Below, piece after piece: positions 20,115-27,346 of a stretch of DNA of 64,000 nt. The stretch covers positions 62,001-126,000 of the forward strand of contig NZ_JABFNS010000001.1 of assembly GCF_013116825.1 (NCBI RefSeq). The letters run 5' to 3'. Source of the DNA: Myxococcus xanthus. Its GTDB lineage: Bacteria > Myxococcota > Myxococcia > Myxococcales > Myxococcaceae. Made by a program: the position numbers and the translations under genes. The notes below the pieces were generated by a model. That model was not told the DNA's origin. It worked only from the letters and a program-made list of their open reading frames with translations, and made no database searches. The first letter of the stretch is position 1, and each line of letters begins with the position of its first letter.

Positions 20115-20771
20115 ATGACCGCTCAAGAACGCATCGAGCGTGCCGCCAGCGCGCTGAAGGTCTTCCCCCTCCCGTCGGCGGTGCTGTTCCCGCACACCGT
20201 CATTCCGCTGCACATCTTCGAGCCGCGCTACCGGGCCCTCGTCCGGGACGCGCTCGCGGGCGACCGCGTCCTGGCGCTGTCCCAGCTCGAGCCCGGTTGG
20301 GAAGGCAACTATGGGGGGCGTCCGCCCATGCTGCCCATGATGTGCGCGGGCGTCATCGTCTGGGACGAACAGGTGGAGGAGGGGCGCTACAACATCCTCC
20401 TCCAGGGCGTGAGCCGCATCCGCATGACGTCCGAGCTGACGACGGAAAAGGCCTACCGGGAGGTGCTCGCGGAGGTGCTGCCGGACGTGCCCTACGAGGG
20501 CCCCGAGGAGGAGCAGCTGCGGCAGGCCGTCTTCGAGCTGGCCGGCCGCGTCCCGCCGTCCTTCGCGGAGAACCTGCTGCCGGTGGCCGCGCGGGCCCAG
20601 GGCGGCATGCTCGCGGACGTGGTGGCCTCCGCCGTCATCCCGGAGCCGGAGCGGCGGCAGGAGCTGCTGGCGGAGCTGGACGTGCGCAAGCGCCTGGAAG
20701 GCGTGCTGGAGGATGTGGGGGCGCTCATCGGCAGGCTCCAGCCCCTGCGGCCCACCGGCCCCTTGAACTGA
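20115..20771 (+). CDS. LON peptidase substrate-binding-domain protein
   Basis: 218 residues containing a single LON N-terminal (LON_substr_bdg) domain: FPLPSAVLFPHTVIPLHIFEPRYRALVRDAL, then RYNILLQGVSRIRM and helical C-terminal ELDVRKRLEGVLEDVGAL. There is no AAA ATPase or protease domain, so it is not Lon itself. Such stand-alone proteins may deliver substrates or act independently. The true start is the ATG at 20115; the frame is open far upstream but only as a shadow of the previous gene. It is followed by nadE after 78 bp. Confidence 0.88.
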   Translation: MTAQERIERAASALKVFPLPSAVLFPHTVIPLHIFEPRYRALVRDALAGDRVLALSQLEPGWEGNYGGRPPMLPMMCAGVIVWDEQVEEGRYNILLQGVSRIRMTSELTTEKAYREVLAEVLPDVPYEGPEEEQLRQAVFELAGRVPPSFAENLLPVAARAQGGMLADVVASAVIPEPERRQELLAELDVRKRLEGVLEDVGALIGRLQPLRPTGPLN

Positions 20772-20790
20772 GCGGGTTGCGCTTGCCTTG

Positions 20791-20821
20791 TCCGGCGGGC
20801 CGCGCATTGCTGCGCGCCGGA
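20791..20821 (+). terminator. Hairpin between the LON-like gene and nadE
   Basis: Inverted repeat TCCGGCG (20791-20797) and CGCCGGA (20815-20821) with a GC-rich loop, 20 nt after the upstream stop. No T-tract follows, so it is either a weak terminator, an attenuator or a leader structure for nadE. Confidence 0.35.
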
Positions 20822-20849
20822 CGCGTCATCGAAAGGGACGGGAGCAACC

Positions 20850-22742
20850 ATGCGGCTCGTGAAGCTCGGGCTTGCCAGTGTGAACACCACCGTGGGGTCC
20901 TTCACCCGGAACACGGACAAGGCGCTGGCGTTGGCGGGGAAGATGGCGGCGGAGGGCGTCACGCTGGGCGTCTTCCAGGAGCAGCTCATCGCAGGCTACC
21001 CGGCCGAGGACATGGTGCAGTGGCAGGGCTTCATGGACCGCCAGTGGCCGGAGCTGGAGCGCTTCGCGCGTGAAACGGCGCCCATGCCCACCGTCTTCGT
21101 GGTGGGCGTGGGCGTGGCCCACCAGGGGCTGCGCCTCAACTGCGCGGCGGTGGTGGCCGGTGGCCGCATCCTGGGCCTGGTCCCCAAGGAGAAGCTGCCC
21201 ACCTACAGCGTCTTCTACGAGGCGCGCACCTTCGGCCGCGGTCAGCCGGGCATGGCGGAGGTCCACCGGGGTGTGCCGCTGGGGGACTACCTGTTCCACT
21301 TCGACTTCGGCGTGGTGTCCCCGGAGGTGTGCGAGGACATCTGGAGCGCGGACGGCCCCATGCGGCGGCGCACGTACTCCGGCGCGGAGCTGGTGGTGAA
21401 CCTGTCCGCGTCGCCCTTCCGGCTGGGCTTCGTGGAGACGCGGCGCGAGCTCATCGCCACCCGCGCGGCGGACCACCAGTGCACCATTGCCTACTGCAAC
21501 GCGGTGGGCAGCAACGACGGCCTCATCTTCGACGGCGGCGGTTTCCTGAACCAGAACGGCCGCCACGTCATGGAGACGCCGCGCTTCCAGGAAGGCTACG
21601 CGGCGGCGGTGGTGGACCTGGACCGCACCCTGCGCCTGCGCGCCGAGGCCACCACCTGGCGCGTGGACCGCGAGTCATGGCTGGCGCATGGCGGCCAGGC
21701 GGTGCCGGTGCTGGACTGTACCCAGGTGGTGCACACGAAGCGCGACGCGCTGACGTACCCGGTGCCTCCCCACCGCAGCTTCTTCCTGCCGCCTCCGGAC
21801 ACGCGCCGCACCGCGCGGGATGCGCTGTGCGAGGACATCCTGGACGCGCTCTCCCTGGGCGTGGGCGACTACTTCGAGAAGACGCGCGCCTTCAAGGTGC
21901 TGGGCATCGCGCTGTCGGGTGGACGGGACTCGCTGCTGACGCTGCTCATCGCGCACCGCTACGCGAAGCGCGCGCGGCCGGAGAACCCCGGTTCGCTCAT
22001 CCAGGCGTTCTACATGCCCAGCCGTTACTCCAGCGACGCCACGCGCGACGCGGCGGAGACGATAGCGCGCGAGCTGGGCGTTGCCTTCCAGGTGGTGTCC
22101 ATCGACGAGGCCTTCGAGCGTGAGCGCGAGGTCGCGAAGACGATGCTGGGCGGCAAGGACGTCACGCCGATTACCGAGCAGAACATCCAGGCCCGCCTGC
22201 GCGCCCAGCGCATGTGGAACTGGAGCAACTCCTGCGGCGGACTCTTCCTGCAGACGGGCAACATGAGCGAGAAGTCCGTGGGCTACACCACCATCGGGGG
22301 GGACCTCATGGGCGCGCTGGCCGTCATCGCCAACGTCCCGAAGACGGTGGTGATGTACCTGCTCGACTACCTCCAGGACACCACGGGCTACGAGGGCATC
22401 CGCAAGGTGCTCGCCAGGCCCGCGGGGCCGGAGCTGGCGCATGACCAGGTGGGCGAAGAGGAGTTGATGCCCTTCCCCATCCTCGACGCCTGCTTCTACC
22501 TGTACGGCAGTGAGAAGCTGACGCCCGCCGAAATCGTCCAGGCGCTCACCGCCATGTTCCCGGATGTGGAGGCATCCCGCTTGAGCGGCTACGTGGAGAA
22601 GTTCGTCCGCCTCTTCCAGCAGTCCATCTACAAGTGGGTGCAGTCACCGCTGTCGCTCCACATCGGCAACCTGGACCTGGACCGGGAGCGCGCGTTGCAA
22701 CTGCCCGTCGTCACCGGCACGGAGTGGATGCGGCAGGGGTAG
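20850..22742 (+). CDS. nadE: Glutamine-dependent NAD(+) synthetase
   Basis: Final step of NAD synthesis: amidation of nicotinate adenine dinucleotide using ammonia from glutamine. 630 residues, normal for the two-domain form. The N-terminal C-N hydrolase/glutaminase domain (1-300) shows VFQEQLIAGYP (Glu), LVPKEKLPTYSVFYEARTF (Lys) and GVVSPEVCEDIW (Cys). The C-terminal synthetase (about 320-630) shows the PP-loop ALSGGRDSLLTLL, FYMPSRYSS, QTGNMSEKSVGYTT and GGDLMGALAVIANVPKT. The ribosome site GGGACGGGAG precedes the ATG. Monocistronic in appearance. Confidence 0.95.
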   Translation: MRLVKLGLASVNTTVGSFTRNTDKALALAGKMAAEGVTLGVFQEQLIAGYPAEDMVQWQGFMDRQWPELERFARETAPMPTVFVVGVGVAHQGLRLNCAAVVAGGRILGLVPKEKLPTYSVFYEARTFGRGQPGMAEVHRGVPLGDYLFHFDFGVVSPEVCEDIWSADGPMRRRTYSGAELVVNLSASPFRLGFVETRRELIATRAADHQCTIAYCNAVGSNDGLIFDGGGFLNQNGRHVMETPRFQEGYAAAVVDLDRTLRLRAEATTWRVDRESWLAHGGQAVPVLDCTQVVHTKRDALTYPVPPHRSFFLPPPDTRRTARDALCEDILDALSLGVGDYFEKTRAFKVLGIALSGGRDSLLTLLIAHRYAKRARPENPGSLIQAFYMPSRYSSDATRDAAETIARELGVAFQVVSIDEAFEREREVAKTMLGGKDVTPITEQNIQARLRAQRMWNWSNSCGGLFLQTGNMSEKSVGYTTIGGDLMGALAVIANVPKTVVMYLLDYLQDTTGYEGIRKVLARPAGPELAHDQVGEEELMPFPILDACFYLYGSEKLTPAEIVQALTAMFPDVEASRLSGYVEKFVRLFQQSIYKWVQSPLSLHIGNLDLDRERALQLPVVTGTEWMRQG

Positions 22743-22907
22743 CACGCTGCCATCCGCTGCCCGCATCGCGCAGGTGTGGGCAGTCCTCCACGCCCGGTGG
22801 CTTGCTCCCCGGGCAATTACCCCCGGGTGTGAGTGCCGTCTCCGCGCCTTGCCGGACGTCGCGCGGGAAACAACCTTCATGTCTGCCACTCGACGACGGA
22901 GGCATGG

Positions 22908-24044
22908 ATGAAAGCGAAGATTCTGGCGGGCGCCGTTGCGGCGCTCATGTACGGAGGCGTTGCTGTTGCCAATGACGGCGACTGCCCGCCACCACAGGCC
23001 AGCACCAGCCAGGGCCCGCAGGACGCGATGGTGGCCCAGGCACAGCAGGACGACCTGGGCGGTGATGACCTGCTGCAGGAGGACGACACCCTCATCCTGG
23101 AGACGGAGCCCGTTCCGGGCGTCTCCGGTCAGCAGTCGCAGGACAGCATGGGCATCGGCGGCAGCGGCCAGCAGCCCTCGAACGTGCAGGGCGAGGTCTA
23201 CATGAACGTGCCCGTCCGCTGCGAGCCGGTAGGCCAGCAGGGCATGGGCGGCAGCGGCCAGAAGTCCATGACGCCGCCTCCCGCCGCGCCCCAGGGCACG
23301 CATGACAGCGAGCAGCTCATGGTGCCGCCGGCGCCGCCGTTGGGCACGGGCGGCAGCGGGCAGCCTTCCTCGAAGCCTGTCTACCCGGAGCCGGAGTCCG
23401 CGTACCCGCCTCCGGAGGACGCCACGGGCGGTAGCGGCATCGCCACGACGCCGCCTCCCTCCAACTTCCAGCCGTCGGCCGAGCGCGCCGAGCCGATGAA
23501 AGCGGAGAAGCACGAGGAAAAGAACAAGATCAAAGGCCTCTCGGTGATGCTGGGCGGTGGTGTGGAGGGCTACACCGGCGCGCTGGCTCCGCAGCTCAGC
23601 CCCGGTGCCACCGCGGGCGTGCGTGCCGCCATCAAGCCGTCCAAGGTGCTGGGCCTCGAGCTGGGCTACACGGGCGCGCTGAACAACATCCGCCACGCGG
23701 AGACGGGCGCGAGCGGACCGGACCTCGTGCGTAACGGCGGTCAGGCCGTCCTGACGCTGGGCATCGCGCCCACGGCGTGGCAGCCGTACCTGCTGGGCGG
23801 CATCGGCATCAACGACTACAACTTCCGGGGCGGTGAGTCCCTGGGGTACCGCGATGACACCGTGGGCAACGTGCCCGCGGGCTTGGGTCTGCGAGGCCAC
23901 GTCGGCCACTTCGTCGTGGACGCGCGCGCCAACTACAACTTCCTCTTCGACAAGGACTTCGCCCCGGGCATCGATCGCGGCGGCGAGGACTTCAAGGGAG
24001 GCGGCAGCTACCAGGGCACGGTCAGCGTCGGCGGTACCTTCTGA
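22908..24044 (+). CDS. Outer-membrane beta-barrel protein with GGSGQ repeats
   Basis: 378 residues. Signal peptide MKAKILAGAVAALMYGGVAVA. Residues about 25-200 are low complexity, rich in Gln, Pro, Gly and Ser, with GGSGQ-type motifs recurring at irregular spacing (IGGSGQQPS, MGGSGQKSM, TGGSGQPSS, TGGSGIATT). A Lys/Glu linker (about 195-205) leads to a C-terminal barrel with alternating strands (VMLGGGVEGYTGAL, LGLELGYTGALNNI, PYLLGGIGINDYNF, ARANYNFLFDKDF) ending in Phe, as outer-membrane barrels do. The ATG at 22908 is preceded by GGAGG. Function unknown; the linker could be surface or periplasm exposed. Confidence 0.8.
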   Translation: MKAKILAGAVAALMYGGVAVANDGDCPPPQASTSQGPQDAMVAQAQQDDLGGDDLLQEDDTLILETEPVPGVSGQQSQDSMGIGGSGQQPSNVQGEVYMNVPVRCEPVGQQGMGGSGQKSMTPPPAAPQGTHDSEQLMVPPAPPLGTGGSGQPSSKPVYPEPESAYPPPEDATGGSGIATTPPPSNFQPSAERAEPMKAEKHEEKNKIKGLSVMLGGGVEGYTGALAPQLSPGATAGVRAAIKPSKVLGLELGYTGALNNIRHAETGASGPDLVRNGGQAVLTLGIAPTAWQPYLLGGIGINDYNFRGGESLGYRDDTVGNVPAGLGLRGHVGHFVVDARANYNFLFDKDFAPGIDRGGEDFKGGGSYQGTVSVGGTF

Positions 24045-24194
24045 CGCGAAGATGAAGCCCCAGGTGGTTCGAGCAGGAATCGGTGGCGCGGTGCCCGGTA
24101 GCCAACGGGCCCGCGCCGCCGTGTTTTCCAGGGGGGCATGGGCGCCGGGGTCGCGCTAAGGTGCCGTCCTTTCACGCGGTCAGAGGAGCGTTGG

Positions 24195-24518
24195 ATGGGT
24201 TTGAATGTGGAAGACGTGAAGGTGGGCACCGGCACGGAGGCAACGGCCGGCAAGTCCGTTACCGTGCACTACGTGGGGACGCTGACCAGCGGCTCCAAGT
24301 TCGATAGCAGCCGGGACCGGGGCCAGGGCTTCACGTTCCGCCTGGGCGCCGGGCAGGTCATCGAGGGCTGGGACAAGGGCGTGGCCGGCATGAAGGTGGG
24401 CGGCGTGCGCAAGCTCACCATCCCGCCAGAGATGGGATATGGCGCGCGAGGGTTCCCGCCCGTTATTCCCCCCAACTCCACCCTGCTGTTCGAGGTGGAG
24501 CTCCTGGACGTTCGTTGA
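24195..24518 (+). CDS. FKBP-type peptidyl-prolyl cis-trans isomerase
   Basis: Catalyses proline isomerisation in protein folding. 107 residues, a minimal single FKBP domain. Conserved features: [47 protein letters not shown] with the active-site Trp, [13 protein letters not shown] and [14 protein letters not shown]. No signal peptide, so cytoplasmic. The start at 24195 is preceded by GAGGAG. The stop is 13 nt from the thioredoxin gene, so the two folding proteins probably share an operon. Confidence 0.94.
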   Translation: MGLNVEDVKVGTGTEATAGKSVTVHYVGTLTSGSKFDSSRDRGQGFTFRLGAGQVIEGWDKGVAGMKVGGVRKLTIPPEMGYGARGFPPVIPPNSTLLFEVELLDVR

Positions 24519-24531
24519 AAGCGAGGACCTG

Positions 24532-24906
24532 ATGGCGGCGGTCGAAATCACCAAGGACAATTTCAAGGAGACGGTGTCCAAGCAGGGCATCGTCATCCTG
24601 GACTGGTGGGCGTCGTGGTGCGGCCCCTGCCGTGCCTTCGCACCCATCTTCGAGCAGACCTCGAACAAACATCCGGACATCGTCTTTGGGAAGATTGATA
24701 CGGATGCCCAGCAGGAGCTGTCCGGGGCGTTCGAGATTCGCTCCATTCCCACGCTCATGGTGTTTCGTGACGGGATTCTCCTGTTCGAGCAGCCCGGAGC
24801 GTTGCCAGCCGCCGCGCTGGAGGACCTGCTCAAGCAGGTGAAGGCCCTGGACATGGAGCAGGTCCGCAAGGAAGTCGCCGCCAAGCGCGGTGAGCCGCAG
24901 GCCTGA
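24532..24906 (+). CDS. Thioredoxin-family protein
   Basis: 124 residues with the canonical WASWCGPCRAFAPIF active site, the FGKIDTDAQQEL strand and the cis-Pro motif FEIRSIPTLMVFRDG. A C-terminal extension of about 20 charged residues (KALDMEQVRKEVAAKRGEPQA) goes beyond standard thioredoxin. No export signal, so a cytoplasmic disulfide reductase. It follows the FKBP gene by 13 bp. The start at 24532 is chosen because it begins the thioredoxin fold; the longer frame is a shadow of the FKBP gene. Confidence 0.92.
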   Translation: MAAVEITKDNFKETVSKQGIVILDWWASWCGPCRAFAPIFEQTSNKHPDIVFGKIDTDAQQELSGAFEIRSIPTLMVFRDGILLFEQPGALPAAALEDLLKQVKALDMEQVRKEVAAKRGEPQA

Positions 24907-24923
24907 CGGCTGCTACCAGGTGC

Positions 24924-24962
24924 CGGGTGGGGGCCGGTGGCATGTTCGCCGCCGGCCACCCG
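24924..24962 (+). terminator. GC-rich hairpin after the thioredoxin gene
   Basis: CGGGTGG (24924-24930) pairs with CCACCCG (24956-24962), with further GC pairing inside. It begins 18 nt after the thioredoxin stop and precedes a separate kinase gene. There is only a weak T content downstream, so termination is plausible but not certain. Confidence 0.4.
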
Positions 24963-25099
24963 CTGTGTTTCAGGGCTCGTGCACCTGGGGGCTGGAACGT
25001 GAGGGCTCCGGGGTGTGTTGTCGGAGCGTGGCTCGCATCGGTCGTGCCCGGATGGGGCGGCTGGCGGGGCCGCGTATTCCCACCTCACACCTGGATTCG

Positions 25100-26335
25100 A
25101 TGCCGCATTCCGTAATTCGAGACCCGCCGGGTGAGGACACGCCGCGCGCGCGCATCCTCCTAGTCGACGATACGCCCGCCAACCTGCTGTCCCTGGAGGC
25201 CATCCTGGAGCCGCTTGGCCAGGAGCTGGTGCTGGCCCGCTCCGGCGAGGAGGCGCTGCGCGAGCTGCTGCGAGGAGAGTTCGCCTGCATCCTCATGGAC
25301 GTGCAGATGCCAGGGCTGAATGGGCTGGAGACGGCGAATCTCATCCGGGCGCGTGAGCGCACGCGCTACCTGCCCATCCTCTTCATCACCGCGTTGAGCC
25401 GCGAGGCGGCCTTCGTCACCCGGGGCTATGCCCAGGGGGCGGTGGACTACCTGCTCAAGCCCGTGGACCCGGACATCCTGCGCGCCAAGGTGCAGGTCTT
25501 CGTGGCGCTGCACCTGCGCGGCGAGCAGGTGAAGCGGCAGGCGGTGGAGCTCGCGGAGCGGCGCCGGTCCGAGGAAGCGGCGCAGCGGGCCTCCGAACTG
25601 GAGCAGCAGCTCATGGGCATCGTCGGCCACGACATCCGCACGCCCCTCTCCGTCGTGCTGACGACGGCGAAGAGTCAGCTCGCCATTGGCGCGTTGGAGC
25701 CGGCGCAGCAGAAGGCGTTCGAGCGGGTGGCGCGCAGCGGCGAGCGCATCCAGCACATCGTGGACCTGCTCACGGACTTCACCCGCTCGCGGCTGGGGGG
25801 CGGCATCCCCGTCATCCCTCGGGCGGGCGACCTCAACGAGCTGTGCCGCGAGGTGGTGGACGAACTGCAGGTGGCCCGGCCGGGCCGCATCATCCGGTGC
25901 GACTTCTCACGCGACAGCCTGCACGGCGTCTGGGACCTGGAGCGCATGGGGCAGGTGGTGGCCAACCTGTTGGACAACGCCTTGAAGTACAGCCCGGAGC
26001 CGTCCGCCGTCTGCCTTGCCACCTGGGAGAAGCCGGACGCCGTCTTCCTGGAGGTCCACAACGAGGGTGCGCCCATTCCTCCCTCGCTGCTGCCGCACCT
26101 GTTCGAGCCCTTCCAGCGGGGCGAGGACTCGCGGGAGCGGGCCCGCACCAGCCTGGGCCTGGGGCTCTACATCGCCCGGGCCGTCGTGGAGGCGCACGGG
26201 GGGCGGCTGACGGTCCGTTCCTCGGAAGCCGAGGGCACCACCTTCCGGCTCTGTCTGCCCCGGCGGGCGGACGTACGGTTGCCCGCCGGCGGTGCGAGCG
26301 GCGCGGGGACCTCTCCCGCGCCCATGACGGCGTGA
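25100..26335 (+). CDS. Receiver-histidine kinase hybrid
   Basis: 411 residues. An N-terminal receiver (about 14-130) has ILLVDDTPANLLSLEAIL, phospho-acceptor Asp in CILMDVQMPGLNG, the Thr switch in FITAL and Lys in LLKPVDPD. A short coiled coil (about 135-170) leads to HisKA with IVGHDIRTPLSVVLTTAKSQ and HATPase_c with NLLDNALKYSP, NEGAPIP and SLGLGLYIARAVV. The order receiver then kinase suggests that phosphorylation of the receiver controls kinase activity. No membrane segments. The ATG at 25100 is chosen because the long upstream frame has no recognisable domain. Confidence 0.9.
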   Translation: MPHSVIRDPPGEDTPRARILLVDDTPANLLSLEAILEPLGQELVLARSGEEALRELLRGEFACILMDVQMPGLNGLETANLIRARERTRYLPILFITALSREAAFVTRGYAQGAVDYLLKPVDPDILRAKVQVFVALHLRGEQVKRQAVELAERRRSEEAAQRASELEQQLMGIVGHDIRTPLSVVLTTAKSQLAIGALEPAQQKAFERVARSGERIQHIVDLLTDFTRSRLGGGIPVIPRAGDLNELCREVVDELQVARPGRIIRCDFSRDSLHGVWDLERMGQVVANLLDNALKYSPEPSAVCLATWEKPDAVFLEVHNEGAPIPPSLLPHLFEPFQRGEDSRERARTSLGLGLYIARAVVEAHGGRLTVRSSEAEGTTFRLCLPRRADVRLPAGGASGAGTSPAPMTA

Positions 26336-26342
26336 CGCGCCG

Positions 26343-27230
26343 TCACTTCACCACGGTGCAGACGCCGCCGCCGTTGAGGTGGGCCTGATCCACCACGCTC
26401 TGGGTGATGAACTCCTGGAGCGTGCGCACGTCGAACGCGCCGGGCTGGTAGATGACGGGCTGGCCCTGGGCATCGCGCAGCTCGTTGCCGTCGCGGCCCC
26501 GGAGGTCGGTGAGCTCCTGCGTGGCGAGCCCCCCGGGGGTGATGACGTGGTCCTCGCCCGCGGTGGCGGCGATGGCCTCGAAGCGCAACTGCACGCCCCG
26601 GTGCGTGCCCAGCCGGTCGTAGAACATGTGCTCGGCGTGGATGGTGATCTCGGGCCGGGCCACGGAGCCCTCGGGGACGATGATGCCCTGCGTGCCGTCC
26701 GCGCCGTTGATGCAGTTGTTCATCAGCGCATTGACGGGGAAGCCCATGCGGAAGCGCAGCACGGGCTCGTTCTGCTTCGTCGCGTGGCCTTCCACGAAGT
26801 AGCTGAAGCCGCGCTCGCGCATCATCGCGAGGTCCTCCGCGGAGACCTGTCCGTCCACCCGCTCGGTGCGCGCTTCGGGCGGGCTCACCCGGAAGCCCAC
26901 GTCCCAGCGGCCCGCCGGAACGCCCGTCAGTTCCACCAGGGGGATGTCGCCCTTCTGGATGTCCACCAGCACGTGGCGGCTGCTGCTGTGGGTTTCGCCA
27001 GCCGCGGAGGTGAGGGTGACGTCGCCCAGCGACACCAGGTAGCGGGTGAACTGGATGGACCAGCCATCCTGGAAGAGCGTGTCCGGGAGTCCACGCTGCG
27101 TGCCATCACCCCCACTCATCGTGACCTGGACGTCGCCCGTGGCCACGTTGTCACAGGCCGTGCCCGCCAGGCCCCACACCATCAGGGCCGCACACCACCA
27201 CTTCCGGGACTGCCGTCGCTTCGCGCTCAT
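26343..27230 (-). CDS. Lipoprotein of the divergent TonB-receptor locus
   Basis: 295 residues starting MSAKRRQSRKWWCAALMVWGLAGTAC, a lipoprotein signal with Cys at about 26. The mature protein looks beta-rich and contains several His (GETHSSSRHVLVDIQ, FVEGHATK, ITIHAEHMFYDRLGTHRG) and two late Cys (NNCINGADG, GGGVCTVVK). I do not recognise the family. It is divergent from the TonB-dependent receptor gene, with two operator-like dyads in the 116-bp gap, and is likely coregulated with it. The His content would suit metal or metallophore binding, but this is inference. Confidence 0.75.
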   Translation of the reverse strand: MSAKRRQSRKWWCAALMVWGLAGTACDNVATGDVQVTMSGGDGTQRGLPDTLFQDGWSIQFTRYLVSLGDVTLTSAAGETHSSSRHVLVDIQKGDIPLVELTGVPAGRWDVGFRVSPPEARTERVDGQVSAEDLAMMRERGFSYFVEGHATKQNEPVLRFRMGFPVNALMNNCINGADGTQGIIVPEGSVARPEITIHAEHMFYDRLGTHRGVQLRFEAIAATAGEDHVITPGGLATQELTDLRGRDGNELRDAQGQPVIYQPGAFDVRTLQEFITQSVVDQAHLNGGGVCTVVK

Positions 27231-27245
27231 GCAATAGATGGTTAA

Positions 27246-27262
27246 TTGCAACATGGTTGCGA
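27246..27262 (+). promoter_or_regulatory. Operator-like dyad, site 1 of 5
   Basis: TTGCAACATGGTTGCGA: core GCAAC-ATG-GTTGC is a perfect dyad. It lies between the divergent lipoprotein and TonB-receptor genes, 16 nt upstream of the leftward start, where a bound repressor would block both promoters. Matching sites occur at 27295, 35775, 36490 and 37632. Confidence 0.65.
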
Positions 27263-27294
27263 GTCAATCGGGGTGTGGTGTATCTGGGGTGTGG

Positions 27295-27311
27295 ATGCAA
27301 CCCGGATGCAT
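27295..27311 (+). promoter_or_regulatory. Operator-like dyad, site 2 of 5
   Basis: ATGCAACCCGGATGCAT: ATGCA and TGCAT arms with the same length and centre as site 1. It lies 49 bp further right and 36 nt upstream of the TonB-receptor start. Paired sites in a divergent promoter region suggest control of both directions. Confidence 0.55.
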
Positions 27312-27346
27312 GACTTCCGCCCCAGGGCGGGTCGCTCCGGAAACTC

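Noticed and set aside
20791..20821. Riboswitch upstream of nadE
   Set aside because: Only a simple GC hairpin is visible in 78 bp; the conserved loops of known NAD-related riboswitches were not seen.
24890..25099. N-terminal extension of the receiver-kinase gene
   Set aside because: The added 70 residues are Arg/Gly/Pro-rich with no domain and cross a hairpin; the receiver begins normally after the ATG at 25100.
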